Positions 17,761 through 27,018 are shown, numbered from the stretch's first letter. The stretch is DNA of 57,226 nucleotides from an uncultured Clostridia bacterium (GCA_948467395.1 CAOKDX010000021.1:1-57226); one strand, 5' to 3'. Translations and numbers: made by a program. Notes: generated from the letters alone by a model not told the origin.

Positions 17761-18992
17761 TCGTCCCCACCTCCGGCCTGCTGCCGCAGAATCACCCCGG
17801 CGTGAACCGGCCTGCTGAGCCGAATCCAGATTCTCTCTCCCGGGTGCGGACAGCTATCAACCTCTCCATATTCGTTGTACATGCGTTCCACCGTCGCCGT
17901 AATATTCTCTCCCTCCGGCATCATCAGCTCGATCTCATCCCCGGCACAGAACTTATTTTTCTGGCGGAAGACCGCCAGTCCGTCCCCCGTAACCTCATCC
18001 ACCCTGCCAAGATAAGTATACCCTCTGACATAGGTATTATTATCATAAATCTGTGTTTCATGATCCGTGGGGCCAAAGAAAAATCCGGTTGTAAACTGCC
18101 GGTAGGTACACTTGGCAATCTCTTCCCGGTAATAGGGAAGTTTCTCACTGTATTTTCCGGGATCCTCAAAATAATCATCCACCGCCTGGCGGTATGTCCG
18201 GGCGACCACCGCCACATACAGCGCCGTTTTCATGCGCCCCTCAATCTTGAAGCTGTCGATTCCGGCCGCTGCCAGCTCCGGGATATGCTCGATCATGCAC
18301 AGATCCTTTGAGTTAAATATATACGTTCCCCTCTCGTTTTCCTCAATGGGCATATATTCCCCCGGACGGGTCTCCTCCACAATATGATAACGCCAGCGGC
18401 ACGGATGGGTACATGCTCCCAGATTCGCATCCCGCCCTGTAAAATAATGGCTGAGAAGGCATCTTCCCGAATAGGAAATACACATCGCCCCGTGGACAAA
18501 TGTCTCAATCTCCAGATCCTGTGGGATATTCTCCCGGATCTGTGCGATTTCCTCCAGCGACAGCTCTCTTGCCGTCACAACCCGGACAGCCCCCTGTTCC
18601 CGCCAGAAATTGAAAGTCATATAATTCACATTATTTGCCTGGGTACTGATATGCACATCAATCTCCGGGCAGACCTTTCTGGCAATGGTAAAGACGCCTG
18701 GATCCGAAATGATCAGTGCATCCGGCCCTATCTCCTTTAATTCTCCAAAATACTGCTCCACACCGGCAAGATCCCTGTCATGCGCCGTGATATTCGCCGT
18801 CACATACACCTTCCCGCCCCGGTCATGGGCATACCGGATTCCCTCTCTCATATCCTCCAGGGTAAAATTTGTAGCCTTCGCCCGGAGTCCATACATTTCG
18901 CCTCCGATATAAACGGCGTCCGCGCCGTAATCAAATGCCGTCCTCAGCACTTCCAGGCTGCTGGCCGGCGCCAAAATCTCAGGTTTCTTCAT
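17757..18992 (-). CDS. trhP: U32-family tRNA U34 hydroxylation protein
   Basis: 411 aa. Peptidase U32 family, now known to include prephenate-dependent tRNA 5-hydroxyuridine synthases (TrhP/YegQ; Bacillus YrrN and YrrO). N-terminal barrel ILAPASSLEVLRTAF, family block SFKIEGRMKTALYV, and cysteines that may bind an Fe-S cluster (CISYSGRCLL, ACTHPCRW). It is directly downstream of, and overlaps, the trmR methyltransferase that converts ho5U34 to mo5U34, so the pair makes one wobble modification. Only one U32 gene is present, whereas Bacillus has two. The specific name rests on context; older annotations call these collagenase-like proteases. Confidence 0.85.
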   Translation of the reverse strand: MKKPEILAPASSLEVLRTAFDYGADAVYIGGEMYGLRAKATNFTLEDMREGIRYAHDRGGKVYVTANITAHDRDLAGVEQYFGELKEIGPDALIISDPGVFTIARKVCPEIDVHISTQANNVNYMTFNFWREQGAVRVVTARELSLEEIAQIRENIPQDLEIETFVHGAMCISYSGRCLLSHYFTGRDANLGACTHPCRWRYHIVEETRPGEYMPIEENERGTYIFNSKDLCMIEHIPELAAAGIDSFKIEGRMKTALYVAVVARTYRQAVDDYFEDPGKYSEKLPYYREEIAKCTYRQFTTGFFFGPTDHETQIYDNNTYVRGYTYLGRVDEVTGDGLAVFRQKNKFCAGDEIELMMPEGENITATVERMYNEYGEVDSCPHPGERIWIRLSRPVHAGVILRQQAGGGDE

Positions 18993-19650
18993 GTGCCGCC
19001 TCCTTTCTCTTTGTACTGATGGTTATGCCATCCCCGATGGGCAGGCAGATTGTCTCCAGCTCCCGGTGGTGCGTCAGAACCTCCAGATATTCCCTCATCC
19101 TTCCGTGGATCGTCCGGTCCCTCCGGGTCACCGCATAGCGGGACTGCAGGATGTCGCCCTCATGCATAATATTATCTGAGACCAGCGTTCCGCCTCTCAC
19201 AAGCAGCTCCATAACCCCAGGGAGAAAATTCAGATACTGCCCCTTAGCGGCATCCATAAAAATAAAATCATATTGAAAGCCCTGTCCCACGAGGTCAGGA
19301 AGAACCTCTGCCGCATCCCCCTCCACCAGACAGATTCTTCCGCCGCTGTCATACCTTTCAAAATTGCGGCGTGCCGCCGCCAGTCTGGACGCCACCTTTT
19401 CTACAGTTGTAATCCTCGCATTTTCCGGCATATATTCTGCCATCAGCAGAGCCGAGTATCCCACTGCTGTCCCCACCTCAAGAATCCTTTGCGGCTTTTG
19501 GGTGCGGAGCAGATAGCGAAGCACATCCCCTGTGCCCCGGCGTATAATGGGTACTCCCTGCTGTCTCGCTTCCTTTTCCAGCTCCTGTATATAAACAGGA
19601 GGTTCTTCCCGGAACAGCTCCAGAAAAACCTCCATACGTTCTTCCTCCAT
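18979..19650 (-). CDS. trmR: tRNA 5-hydroxyuridine O-methyltransferase
   Basis: About 223 aa. A class I SAM-dependent O-methyltransferase of the COMT type: ILEVGTAVGYSALLMAEY (motif I), TVEKVASRLAAARRNF (acidic ribose-binding region), and metal-binding FDFIFMDAAKGQY and VSDNIMHEG. Homologous to Bacillus TrmR (YrrM), which methylates ho5U34 in several tRNAs. Start choice is between the ATG after GGAGG (used here) and one five codons later; a GTG overlapping the previous stop is less likely. It overlaps trhP by 14 bases. Confidence 0.88.
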   Translation of the reverse strand: MEEERMEVFLELFREEPPVYIQELEKEARQQGVPIIRRGTGDVLRYLLRTQKPQRILEVGTAVGYSALLMAEYMPENARITTVEKVASRLAAARRNFERYDSGGRICLVEGDAAEVLPDLVGQGFQYDFIFMDAAKGQYLNFLPGVMELLVRGGTLVSDNIMHEGDILQSRYAVTRRDRTIHGRMREYLEVLTHHRELETICLPIGDGITISTKRKEAAHEET

Positions 19651-19676
19651 GATTGCCTCCATAATGTACCACGCCA

Positions 19677-20027
19677 CTATCTCCCATGAAAGATCTCATT
19701 CAGGATTTCTTCATAGGTCATACTGGTATTGAGTGTATAAATCCCGGGACAAAGCGAACTGTCCCTGCTCTCCTCCAGTTTCATGCGGAGATAAAAGGTA
19801 TATCTATCCTTGATCAGATTCTGCCTGGCAAGATCAGCCGCCACCTCATATTCCGTCCTGCCATTCTCTATTATAAAGGTGCGGTCTTCCCCCGGCGGCA
19901 GCTCCGCCATCGTCTCCCCCAGTATATCATAGGCAAACGAATAGCCCGCATGTACGATCTGTATACAGCCGAACAGGACAAGACCATAAAAGATAAAATT
20001 CAGAAGTACGATCAGTATCGTGCGCAC
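19677..20027 (-). CDS. Short MltG/YceG-like membrane protein, no catalytic domain
   Basis: 116 aa, GTG start nine bases after AAAGGTG. One N-terminal membrane helix (ILIVLLNFIFYGLVLFGC) is followed by a LysM-like YceG subdomain (GRTEYEVAADLARQNLIKDRYTFYLRMKL) and the LCPGIYTLNTSMTYEEILNEI ending. Full-length MltG is over 330 aa and cleaves nascent glycan strands with a catalytic Glu in its C-terminal part; that part is absent. The place between rnj and trmR matches YrrL/MltG in other Firmicutes, so this looks like a reduced ortholog, common in this lineage, and not a fresh truncation. A regulatory or scaffolding role is possible; I assign none. Confidence 0.75.
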   Translation of the reverse strand: MRTILIVLLNFIFYGLVLFGCIQIVHAGYSFAYDILGETMAELPPGEDRTFIIENGRTEYEVAADLARQNLIKDRYTFYLRMKLEESRDSSLCPGIYTLNTSMTYEEILNEIFHGR

Positions 20028-20042
20028 TGTGCGTAACACCTT

Positions 20043-21716
20043 TTATACCTCCATAATAATCGGCAGTATCATCGGATTGCGTTTCATCTTTTTCCACAAA
20101 TAATCATTCAGGGAATCCTTGATCTCCGTCTTCATCCTTCCCCAATCGGTAATCCCCCGGTCATAGAGACGGTCAAGGGCAATATTCACGACCTCACGGC
20201 ACTCATCCATGAGATTTTCAGACTCCCTGACATAGACAAAGCCCCTGGACACAATATCCGGTCCCGACAAAATCATATTGGAACCCTTTTCCAGTGTCAG
20301 AACAACCACAAGAAGTCCATTCTCAGACAGATGCTGACGGTCCCGGAGCACAATATTCCCCACATCTCCCACGCCAAGGCCATCCACCATAATACCCTGG
20401 GCCTGGACTTTGCTGACCTTCTTCGCACTATTCTCCTTCAGCTCCAGCACATCGCCGGACTGCAGGATCACTACATTTTCCTTCGGTATCCCCATTTTCT
20501 GGGCGACATTGCTCTGTCCCAGCAGATGCTGGTATTCGCCATGCACCGGAATGGCATATTTCGGTTTCACAAGGGAATAGATCAGCTTGACCTCCTCCTC
20601 ACAGGCATGTCCCGAAACATGAGTGTCCTGAATGATAACCTTCGCTCCCTTAAAGGACAGCTCATTGATTACCTTGGAGACAGATTTCTCATTTCCCGGA
20701 ATCGGCCGGGAACTAAAAATAACCACATCCCCTGGTTTGATAGTAATCTTCCGATGGATGCTGGCGGCTATGCGCGACAGCGCAGCCATGGCCTCTCCCT
20801 GGCTTCCCGTCGTAATCAGCACCAGCTGGTCGTCCGTATAATTCCCCATTTCCTCCAGGGTAATGATCATATTATCCGGAACCTGGATGTAGCCAAGCTC
20901 CATTGCCGTATTTACAATATTTACCATACTGCGGCCTTCTATCACTACCTTGCGGTTCTGCTTCTTCGCCGAATTGATCACCTGCTGCACCCGGTCCACA
21001 TTGGAGGCAAAGGTGGCGACGATAATACGGCTCCCCGCATTCTCTTCAAATATCGTATCAAATGTTTTGCCCACGGTCCGCTCTGACATGGTAAAGCCCG
21101 GTTTCAGTACATTAGTACTGTCGCACATCAGCGCCAGCACGCCCTTCTTTCCCAGCTCGCCAAAACGTGCCAGATCAATTGTATCACCGAAGACCGGTGT
21201 ATAATCCACCTTAAAGTCGCCAGTATGCACGATGACACCGGCCGGCGTATAGATCGCCAGGGCGGCAGAATCCGCGATACTGTGGTTAGTTCGTATAAAT
21301 TCAATGCGCAGGTCGCCCAGATTGATATACTGTCCGTAGGTAACCACCTTTCTCTTCACACTATTGATCAGGTTGTGCTCCTTCAGTTTATTCTCGATGA
21401 TAGCCATAGTCAGCTTAGTGGCGTAGATGGGAACATTCAGTTTCTGCAGCACATAGGGAAGGGAACCGATATGGTCTTCATGACCATGGGTGATCACAAA
21501 TCCTTTCACCTTCTCCCTGTGATCCTCAAGATAGCTGATATCCGGAATCACCAGGTCTACCCCCAGCATATCATCCTCCGGAAATGCCAGTCCACAGTCT
21601 ACCACAATAATACTTGTCTCTGTCTCAAAGGCAGTGATATTCATACCAATCTGCTCTAAACCACCTAAAGGAATGATCTTTACAGACTCATCCCCTGTCT
21701 TTCCTTTTTTCTTCAA
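20043..21716 (-). CDS. rnj: Ribonuclease J
   Basis: 557 aa, TTG start after AAAGAGGT. Metallo-beta-lactamase/beta-CASP ribonuclease: GHEDHIGSLPYVL (HxHxDH), GDFKVDYTP, SNVDRVQQVI and SGHACEEEVK in the beta-CASP part, and a C-terminal domain. It acts as a 5'-3' exonuclease and endonuclease in mRNA turnover and rRNA maturation. It ends three bases before the possible GTG of the mltG-like gene, so the two are probably coupled. Confidence 0.95.
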   Translation of the reverse strand: MKKKGKTGDESVKIIPLGGLEQIGMNITAFETETSIIVVDCGLAFPEDDMLGVDLVIPDISYLEDHREKVKGFVITHGHEDHIGSLPYVLQKLNVPIYATKLTMAIIENKLKEHNLINSVKRKVVTYGQYINLGDLRIEFIRTNHSIADSAALAIYTPAGVIVHTGDFKVDYTPVFGDTIDLARFGELGKKGVLALMCDSTNVLKPGFTMSERTVGKTFDTIFEENAGSRIIVATFASNVDRVQQVINSAKKQNRKVVIEGRSMVNIVNTAMELGYIQVPDNMIITLEEMGNYTDDQLVLITTGSQGEAMAALSRIAASIHRKITIKPGDVVIFSSRPIPGNEKSVSKVINELSFKGAKVIIQDTHVSGHACEEEVKLIYSLVKPKYAIPVHGEYQHLLGQSNVAQKMGIPKENVVILQSGDVLELKENSAKKVSKVQAQGIMVDGLGVGDVGNIVLRDRQHLSENGLLVVVLTLEKGSNMILSGPDIVSRGFVYVRESENLMDECREVVNIALDRLYDRGITDWGRMKTEIKDSLNDYLWKKMKRNPMILPIIMEV

Positions 21717-21751
21717 AATATACCTCTTTTCCGCATCCTAATGGATGCTCT

Positions 21752-22018
21752 CTACTCAAATCTCAGTTCAATCTCTTCTTCTAACAGTTCTTCAAAATAT
21801 TTGGAAATAATCCTCAGCTCTTCTTCGTCTTCTACCGTCTGATATACTACTGTGCCTTCTTCCTCCGTCTCCTTAAGAAGCATCGCATCCGCATCCTCTT
21901 CCAGGGAATCTGCCACAAGAAGATAGGAGCCTCCTGCTATATCTGCTTTTTCCACAACAAAAAAAGCTTCCTCGCTACCATCGTCAGCAGTAAGCATGAT
22001 CTTACCATTTTCCGACAT
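21752..22018 (-). CDS. DUF1292 protein (YrzB family)
   Basis: 88 aa, ATG after AGGAGGACATT. Very acidic, about one quarter Glu plus Asp, with the family pattern KIMLTADDGSEEAFFVVE and YLLVADSLEEDADAMLL. Function unknown. In Firmicutes it is nearly always between ruvX and the downstream genes, as here. Confidence 0.85.
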   Translation of the reverse strand: MSENGKIMLTADDGSEEAFFVVEKADIAGGSYLLVADSLEEDADAMLLKETEEEGTVVYQTVEDEEELRIISKYFEELLEEEIELRFE

Positions 22019-22040
22019 AATGTCCTCCTGTTATAAAGTG

Positions 22041-22460
22041 TTACCGAATGGAATCAAGATAGCCCTGCAGAATCAGGGATGCTGCAATCTTATCAACATA
22101 TGATTTGCGGTTCTCCGGGCGGACACCGCCCTCCTTCAGCACGTCCATAGCTGCCGCCGTACTCAGCCGCTCGTCCCACAGCACGACCTCAAGTCCGGTT
22201 CTGGCTATCAGCTTATCCATAAATTCTTTCGTATGCTGTACCCGTTCTCCCTCCGAATTGTTCATATTCTTCGGATAGCCGAGTACAATACGCCCTACCT
22301 CATGCTCCTGTGCCAGCGCTTCGATGCGGGCAAGAGTCTGACGCAGCTTGTTTTCGCCTTTTCTTTTTATTACTTCAACAGGCTGTGCCGTCAGCAGCAT
22401 GGAATCACTTATGGCCACGCCGACTGTCACAGACCCGTAATCAAGTCCCATGATTCTCAA
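22041..22460 (-). CDS. ruvX: YqgF/RuvX RNase H-fold nuclease
   Basis: 139 aa. RNase H-like fold with the conserved N-terminus [38 protein letters not shown], and [11 protein letters not shown] near the end, which carry the acidic metal ligands. Linked to 16S pre-rRNA 5' maturation in E. coli and to Holliday-junction-like activity elsewhere. The start is TTG (AGGA just upstream); an ATG three codons later would remove residues conserved in the family. It lies six bases after ireB. Confidence 0.93.
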   Translation of the reverse strand: MRIMGLDYGSVTVGVAISDSMLLTAQPVEVIKRKGENKLRQTLARIEALAQEHEVGRIVLGYPKNMNNSEGERVQHTKEFMDKLIARTGLEVVLWDERLSTAAAMDVLKEGGVRPENRKSYVDKIAASLILQGYLDSIR

Positions 22461-22466
22461 AATTTC

Positions 22467-22733
22467 CTAGTTCCCCTTCAGGTTATTATTAATATAATCC
22501 TCCAGAAACATCTCTATGATCTCATCACGCTCCACGCGCATAATGAGACTTCTGGCGCCCTTATGGCTTGTGATATAAGTCGGATCACCAGACATCAGAT
22601 ACCCCACAATCTGATTGACCGGATTGTATCCCTTCTCTGTCAACGCAGTATAAACAGACGCAATAACATCACTGACATCATAATCGCGGTCCATATCAAC
22701 CTTAAAATACTGCGTATTATTCATTTCCTGCAT
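22467..22733 (-). CDS. ireB: IreB-family regulatory phosphoprotein
   Basis: 88 aa from ATG nine bases after AAAGGA. The sequence matches the DUF965 family throughout (NNTQYFKVDMD, VYTALTEKGYNPVNQIVGYL, SGDPTYITSHKGAR). In enterococci IreB is a substrate of the IreK Ser/Thr kinase and modulates cephalosporin resistance. N-terminal Thr4/Thr7-type sites may correspond to the N-N-T segment here. First gene of the ireB-ruvX-DUF1292-rnj run. Confidence 0.9.
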   Translation of the reverse strand: MQEMNNTQYFKVDMDRDYDVSDVIASVYTALTEKGYNPVNQIVGYLMSGDPTYITSHKGARSLIMRVERDEIIEMFLEDYINNNLKGN

Positions 22734-22774
22734 TCTCTCACGTCCTTTATAATAATCATAACCCAATTAGTCTT

Positions 22775-22803
22775 ATTGTAATATAACTGTCATAATTTCG
22801 CAA
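22775..22803 (-). promoter_or_regulatory. Promoter of the ireB operon
   Basis: On the minus strand TTGCGA, 17 bases, TACAAT, about 41 bases before the ireB start. Confidence 0.6.
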
Positions 22804-22834
22804 CCATTTTTTTAAAAAGAAGCAGGTTAGGACG

Positions 22835-24136
22835 CTATTTCGAAAGTACCTTCCCGATTCGTACATCGTAGATCTCATTCGCCCGAAAGCCCTGTTCCTG
22901 TGCCTCCGATAGAGGGACACCCACCTTTACATAGCGGCCGGTATGGCCGTAAAGATATGTTTCTCCGTTTTCTACTATTGTCTCCTCAAAAAGAACCTGT
23001 TCTGTCTGCCCGATAAACCGCTCCCCATACTCCCTGCGGTATATCTCTGCATCTGAGATCAGCAGTTCGCTGCGAATGTTTTTCCATTCCGGGGAAATCT
23101 GTTCCTCCATAACGGCAGCCGGAGTGCCTGACCGGGGCGAGTACTTAAATACATGGATATCCGCCAGCCGGATATCCTGAAGAAATGCTCTGGTCTGCTG
23201 AAATTCGCTGTCCGTCTCTCCAGGGAAGCCCACAATCACATCTGTCGTAACTGCCGGCTCATGGAAATAACGCCGCAGCATATCCACCTTTTCTTTGTAT
23301 TCTACAGCAGTGTAATGTCTGTTCATCCGCTGGAGAACTGTATCACAGCCGCTCTGCAGGGAGAGATGGAAGTGGGGACAAGCCTTGTCTATCTGTGCCA
23401 GACCCTGCAGAAATTCCTCCGAAATAATGCGCGGCTCCAGAGAACCCAGCCGGATCCGCCGGATTCCCTCCACCCGGGCCGCCTCCCGGACTGCGGCCAG
23501 AAGAGGTTCTCCTTTGGCCCGGACAAATTCTCTTGCATCCGATGTTTCTACTCCATAAGAAGAGAGATGAATCCCCGTCAGGACTACCTCCTTATATCCC
23601 GCCGCAGCCAGATTCCGCACCTGGGAGACGATCTCTCCCAGAGGAGTGCTCACCAGCTTGCCGCCGCCCCTGACATAGGGAATGATACAATAGCTGCAGA
23701 ACTGATTGCACCCATCCTGGATCTTTAGAAAAGAGCGGGTCCTGTCCTGGGACAAAGCACCCCGCTGCGATTCGACACCAGTAGACCCCTCTGCAAGTCC
23801 CAGTCTCTGCAGTACCTGTTCCGCCACAGTCCTCTTATCCCTGTTGGAAAAGGCCGCATCAATGGCCGGATCCTCCGCCAGGGCACCGCCGCCGCTCTCC
23901 ACATAGCATCCCACTGCCGCCACGAAGCTCTGGGGATTCTTCTTTTTGGCCCGGTGAATCATCTGCCTTGATTTGCGGTCCGCCATATTTGTTACCGTAC
24001 ATGTATTAATAATGTACACATCCGCCTTTTCCTTGAAATCCACAATCTCAAAGCCTCTCTGACGGAACTGCTCTATCATCTCCTCTGTCTCATAGAAGTT
24101 GACTTTGCAGCCAAGTGTGAGAAATGCTGCCTTCAT
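22835..24136 (-). CDS. mtaB: tRNA t6A37 methylthiotransferase
   Basis: 433 aa, ATG after GGAGGG. Three domains: MTTase N-terminal (TLGCKVNFYETEEM, INTCTVTNMADRKSRQ, AAVGCYVESG supplying three Fe-S cysteines), radical SAM core (GCNQFCSYCIIPYVRG, the CxxxCxxC motif), and a C-terminal TRAM domain (QVLFEETIVENGETYLYGHTG). It converts t6A37 to ms2t6A37 in ANN-decoding tRNAs. It lies just upstream of the ireB operon, which has its own promoter. Confidence 0.95.
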   Translation of the reverse strand: MKAAFLTLGCKVNFYETEEMIEQFRQRGFEIVDFKEKADVYIINTCTVTNMADRKSRQMIHRAKKKNPQSFVAAVGCYVESGGGALAEDPAIDAAFSNRDKRTVAEQVLQRLGLAEGSTGVESQRGALSQDRTRSFLKIQDGCNQFCSYCIIPYVRGGGKLVSTPLGEIVSQVRNLAAAGYKEVVLTGIHLSSYGVETSDAREFVRAKGEPLLAAVREAARVEGIRRIRLGSLEPRIISEEFLQGLAQIDKACPHFHLSLQSGCDTVLQRMNRHYTAVEYKEKVDMLRRYFHEPAVTTDVIVGFPGETDSEFQQTRAFLQDIRLADIHVFKYSPRSGTPAAVMEEQISPEWKNIRSELLISDAEIYRREYGERFIGQTEQVLFEETIVENGETYLYGHTGRYVKVGVPLSEAQEQGFRANEIYDVRIGKVLSK

Positions 24137-24231
24137 ATATGTCCCTCCATTCCTGATGAATCCCTAATAGTGTCTAAGCATTTTGCACAAAAAACATATA
24201 AAAAAATTCACCCCATCGTAAATATTTGATA

Positions 24232-24260
24232 TTGACATAATCCCTCTTTCATAATAGTAT
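24232..24260 (+). promoter_or_regulatory. Promoter of the HPr-like gene
   Basis: TTGACA, 17 bases, TAGTAT; an alternative minus-10 (TATATT) lies three bases further on. Confidence 0.6.
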
Positions 24261-24305
24261 ATTAGTGAAGGTCTAAAGCCTTCAAAAACATTAGGAGGTA
24301 ATAGT

Positions 24306-24539
24306 ATGAAAACCGTTAAGATTTCTTTGAATTCCATTGACAAAGTAAAAGCTTTCGTCAACGAAGTAACAAAGTACGATGCCGAATTTGATCTGGTATC
24401 CGGAAGATATGTGATCGATGCAAAATCCATTATGGGAATCTTCAGCCTGGACTTATCCAAGCCCATTGACCTGAATATCCACAGCGAAAACGATGTGGAT
24501 GAGATCCTGGAGAAACTGGCATCCTTTATTGTGGAATAG
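24306..24539 (+). CDS. HPr/Crh-like protein lacking the active-site histidine
   Basis: 77 aa, ATG after AGGAGGT. The HPr fold is recognisable: the helix region DKVKAFVNEVTKYDAEFDL and the regulatory-serine block DAKSIMGIFSLDL, equivalent to Ser46. The phosphorylatable His15 region (GIHARPA in true HPr) is replaced by NSIDKVKAF, so it cannot take phosphate from enzyme I. This is the Crh pattern: HPr kinase could still phosphorylate the serine for CcpA-type catabolite control. Monocistronic, with promoter and terminator. Confidence 0.85.
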   Translation: MKTVKISLNSIDKVKAFVNEVTKYDAEFDLVSGRYVIDAKSIMGIFSLDLSKPIDLNIHSENDVDEILEKLASFIVE

Positions 24540-24602
24540 TCCATCCTGCAGGATGACCGATTCCGCAGACATAACTATATTGGGTTTGTTACTTACAGTG
24601 GG

Positions 24603-24632
24603 GCGGCGAAACATGCCGCTTCTTTTCTATTT
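24603..24632 (+). terminator. Terminator of the HPr-like gene
   Basis: GCGGC and GCCGC pair around GAAACAT and are followed by TTCTTTTCTATTTTC. Confidence 0.65.
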
Positions 24633-24654
24633 TCATTTCTATTCTTTTTCATAT

Positions 24655-25836
24655 CTATAGGGAAACATCGATGATCTCCCTCTCAGCCACGGCCCTCGAC
24701 ACCATACCGTCAATCTTATCCGCAAGCTTTTTTTCCGATGCCTCCATTTTTTCAATACTCGGCTTCGTCACCGGATGCTTTGCCACGAAAATCGTGCAGC
24801 AATCCTCAAAGGGCTGGATGGAGGTTTCAAATGTATTGATCTTCTCTGCCAGCTCGATGATATCATTTTTGTCGAATGCAATGACTGGCCGGAATACCGG
24901 CATATGGCAGACCGCATCCGTTGCCGCCAGGCTCTGCATGGTCTGGCTTGCCACCTGGCCCACACTCTCACCCGTGATCAGTGACAGACAATGCCTCTCC
25001 TCTGCAATGATCTGTGCGATGCGCATCATATAACGGCGCATAATAATAGTCAGCTCATCGTGGGGGCATTTGTCATAGATGTAGAGCTGGATATCCGTAA
25101 AGTTCACGATGTGAAGCTTAACCGGTCCCGTATATTCCGAGATAAGCCGTGCCAGATCGACCACCTTCTGTTTCGCCCTCTCACTGGTGTACGGCGGCGC
25201 ATGAAAATAAACCGCCTCAATCCGGACGCCCCGCTTCGCCATCATATATCCGGCAACCGGACTGTCAATCCCGCCGGATAACAGCAGCATGGAACGGTCG
25301 GCCGTTCCCACCGGCATCCCACCCGGCCCCTTTATGCTAGTGACATACACATAGGCCCGCCCCCGGATCTCCACATACACTTTTATCTCCGGCTGGTGCA
25401 CATCCACGCTGGCATTTTCCATATTCTCCAATATATAATGTCCGGCTTCGGAGCAGATCTCCGGACTCTGCATCGGATAATCCTTATCACTCCGCTTGGC
25501 AAACACCTTAAAGGTAAAGGGTCTGTCTCCCAGCTCCTCCCTCATATGGGCCACCAGCTCCTGACAGACATGATCAAAGGACTTGTCCTCCACCAGAACC
25601 ACCGGACAGATATGGGCGATACCGAATACATGGGTCAGCCCTGTGATCACTTCCTCCGGATCAAAGTCGGACTCCGCTTCCACATAAATCCTCCCCTGCT
25701 CCTTCTGGACGAGAAATGTCCCCTCGCACCGGCCCAGTCTCTCCTTCACCCGGCGGACCAGCGCATCTTCAAATACATACCTGTTTTTTCCCTTTATCCC
25801 TATTTCTGCATATTTTATTAAGAATGCCCGTACCAT
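24655..25836 (-). CDS. thiI: tRNA 4-thiouridine synthase (no rhodanese domain)
   Basis: 393 aa, ATG after GAGGAG. NFLD-THUMP region at residues about 1-165 (TFKVFAKRSDKDYPMQSPEI) and PP-loop pyrophosphatase domain with LLSGGIDSPVAGYMMAKRG. Adds sulfur to U8 of tRNA and can support thiazole synthesis. At 393 aa it lacks the C-terminal rhodanese domain of the E. coli enzyme. In such lineages a dedicated cysteine desulfurase passes sulfur directly, and exactly that gene is upstream (17 bases). Confidence 0.95.
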   Translation of the reverse strand: MVRAFLIKYAEIGIKGKNRYVFEDALVRRVKERLGRCEGTFLVQKEQGRIYVEAESDFDPEEVITGLTHVFGIAHICPVVLVEDKSFDHVCQELVAHMREELGDRPFTFKVFAKRSDKDYPMQSPEICSEAGHYILENMENASVDVHQPEIKVYVEIRGRAYVYVTSIKGPGGMPVGTADRSMLLLSGGIDSPVAGYMMAKRGVRIEAVYFHAPPYTSERAKQKVVDLARLISEYTGPVKLHIVNFTDIQLYIYDKCPHDELTIIMRRYMMRIAQIIAEERHCLSLITGESVGQVASQTMQSLAATDAVCHMPVFRPVIAFDKNDIIELAEKINTFETSIQPFEDCCTIFVAKHPVTKPSIEKMEASEKKLADKIDGMVSRAVAEREIIDVSL

Positions 25837-25853
25837 AGCGGCTGCTCCTCTCT

Positions 25854-27017
25854 CTATCCTCTCTGATAGCGGGCCAGCATCGGAACCAGCCGCTTCAGAC
25901 AGTCAATGGTAAAATCAATCTCTTCCTGCTCCGTAAAGATAGAAAAACTGAAACGGAGGGTGGAATCCAGCAAAGCATCCGGTACGCCAATGGCTTTCAG
26001 CGTACCGCTGATCCCCGGATGATTAGATGAACATGCGGAACCCGAAGAGACATAGATCTTTTCCTCCTCCAGCGCATGAAGCAGCACCTCACTCTTCACA
26101 CCGGCAAAGCCCACGCTGATAATGTGCGGCGCCGTGCCCTCCAGCAAATCCATTTGACAGGCATTCACCACTGCCCCCTCCACTTCCGGAATCCGTTCCA
26201 GAAAATGTTTTTTTAAACAAAAGAAATGATCCCGGTGTACATCCAGTTCCCCACACATTTTCTCCGCGGCAAGACCAAGACCGGCAATACCCGGCACGTT
26301 TTCCGTCCCGGAACGCCTGCCTCTCTGCTGCCCGCCGCCATGCATGCAGGCATGCAGCTTTACCCGATCCCCCGCATAGAGAAAACCGGTTCCCTTCGGC
26401 CCGTGGATCTTATGCCCGCTGACGCTCATAAGATCCACTCCCATACGCCGGGGCTGCAGCCTTACTTTCCCGTATGCCTGAATGGCATCTGCGTGGAACA
26501 GAATCTGTTCATTATATTCCTTGACTGTCTCCGCCAGCGCCGATACGTCCAGGACCGCACCAACCTCATTATTAACCAGCATAACAGACACGAGTATAGT
26601 ATCCTCCCGCAGTGCCTCCTTCAATGTCCCGCAGGAGATATGGCCCTGGGGATCCACCGGCAGATAACTCACCTCAAAACCATAATTCTCCAGATAAAGC
26701 AGGGGCTGATGAACAGAGGGATGTTCAAAGCAGGTAGTAATAATATGCCTTCCCCGGCGCCTGTTGGCCATGACCGATCCCATCAGCGCCAGATTGTTGC
26801 TCTCCGTGCCTCCGGAGGTAAAAATAATATTCTTCGGCTCACACTTCAATGTCCGGCAGATCCGTTCCTCCGCCTGCCGGATATAGCGTTCCGCCTCCAC
26901 TCCCTTCATATGAAGGGAAGAGGGATTTCCATAATCCTCATACATTATCTGCCTTACCAGCTCGCAGACTTCCGGCAGAACCCGGGTAGTGGATGCATTA
27001 TCCAGATAACATTCCAC
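25854..27017 (-). CDS. Cysteine desulfurase (NifS/IscS family), partner of ThiI
   Basis: 387 aa, GTG start seven bases after GGAGG. PLP aminotransferase fold class V: YLDNASTTRVLPEV, FTSGGTESNNLAL, the PLP lysine in SVSGHKIHGPKG, and the active-site Cys in SSGSACSSNHPG. It moves cysteine sulfur to an enzyme persulfide. Adjacent thiI suggests a NifZ-like dedicated role in s4U rather than general Fe-S assembly; no IscU or SufU is nearby. Confidence 0.93.
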   Translation of the reverse strand: MECYLDNASTTRVLPEVCELVRQIMYEDYGNPSSLHMKGVEAERYIRQAEERICRTLKCEPKNIIFTSGGTESNNLALMGSVMANRRRGRHIITTCFEHPSVHQPLLYLENYGFEVSYLPVDPQGHISCGTLKEALREDTILVSVMLVNNEVGAVLDVSALAETVKEYNEQILFHADAIQAYGKVRLQPRRMGVDLMSVSGHKIHGPKGTGFLYAGDRVKLHACMHGGGQQRGRRSGTENVPGIAGLGLAAEKMCGELDVHRDHFFCLKKHFLERIPEVEGAVVNACQMDLLEGTAPHIISVGFAGVKSEVLLHALEEEKIYVSSGSACSSNHPGISGTLKAIGVPDALLDSTLRFSFSIFTEQEEIDFTIDCLKRLVPMLARYQRG

Positions 27018-27018
27018 G

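Noticed and set aside
17757-18992. Secreted collagenase (U32 peptidase)
   Set aside because: No signal peptide, and the overlap with trmR and the cysteine pattern point to tRNA hydroxylation.
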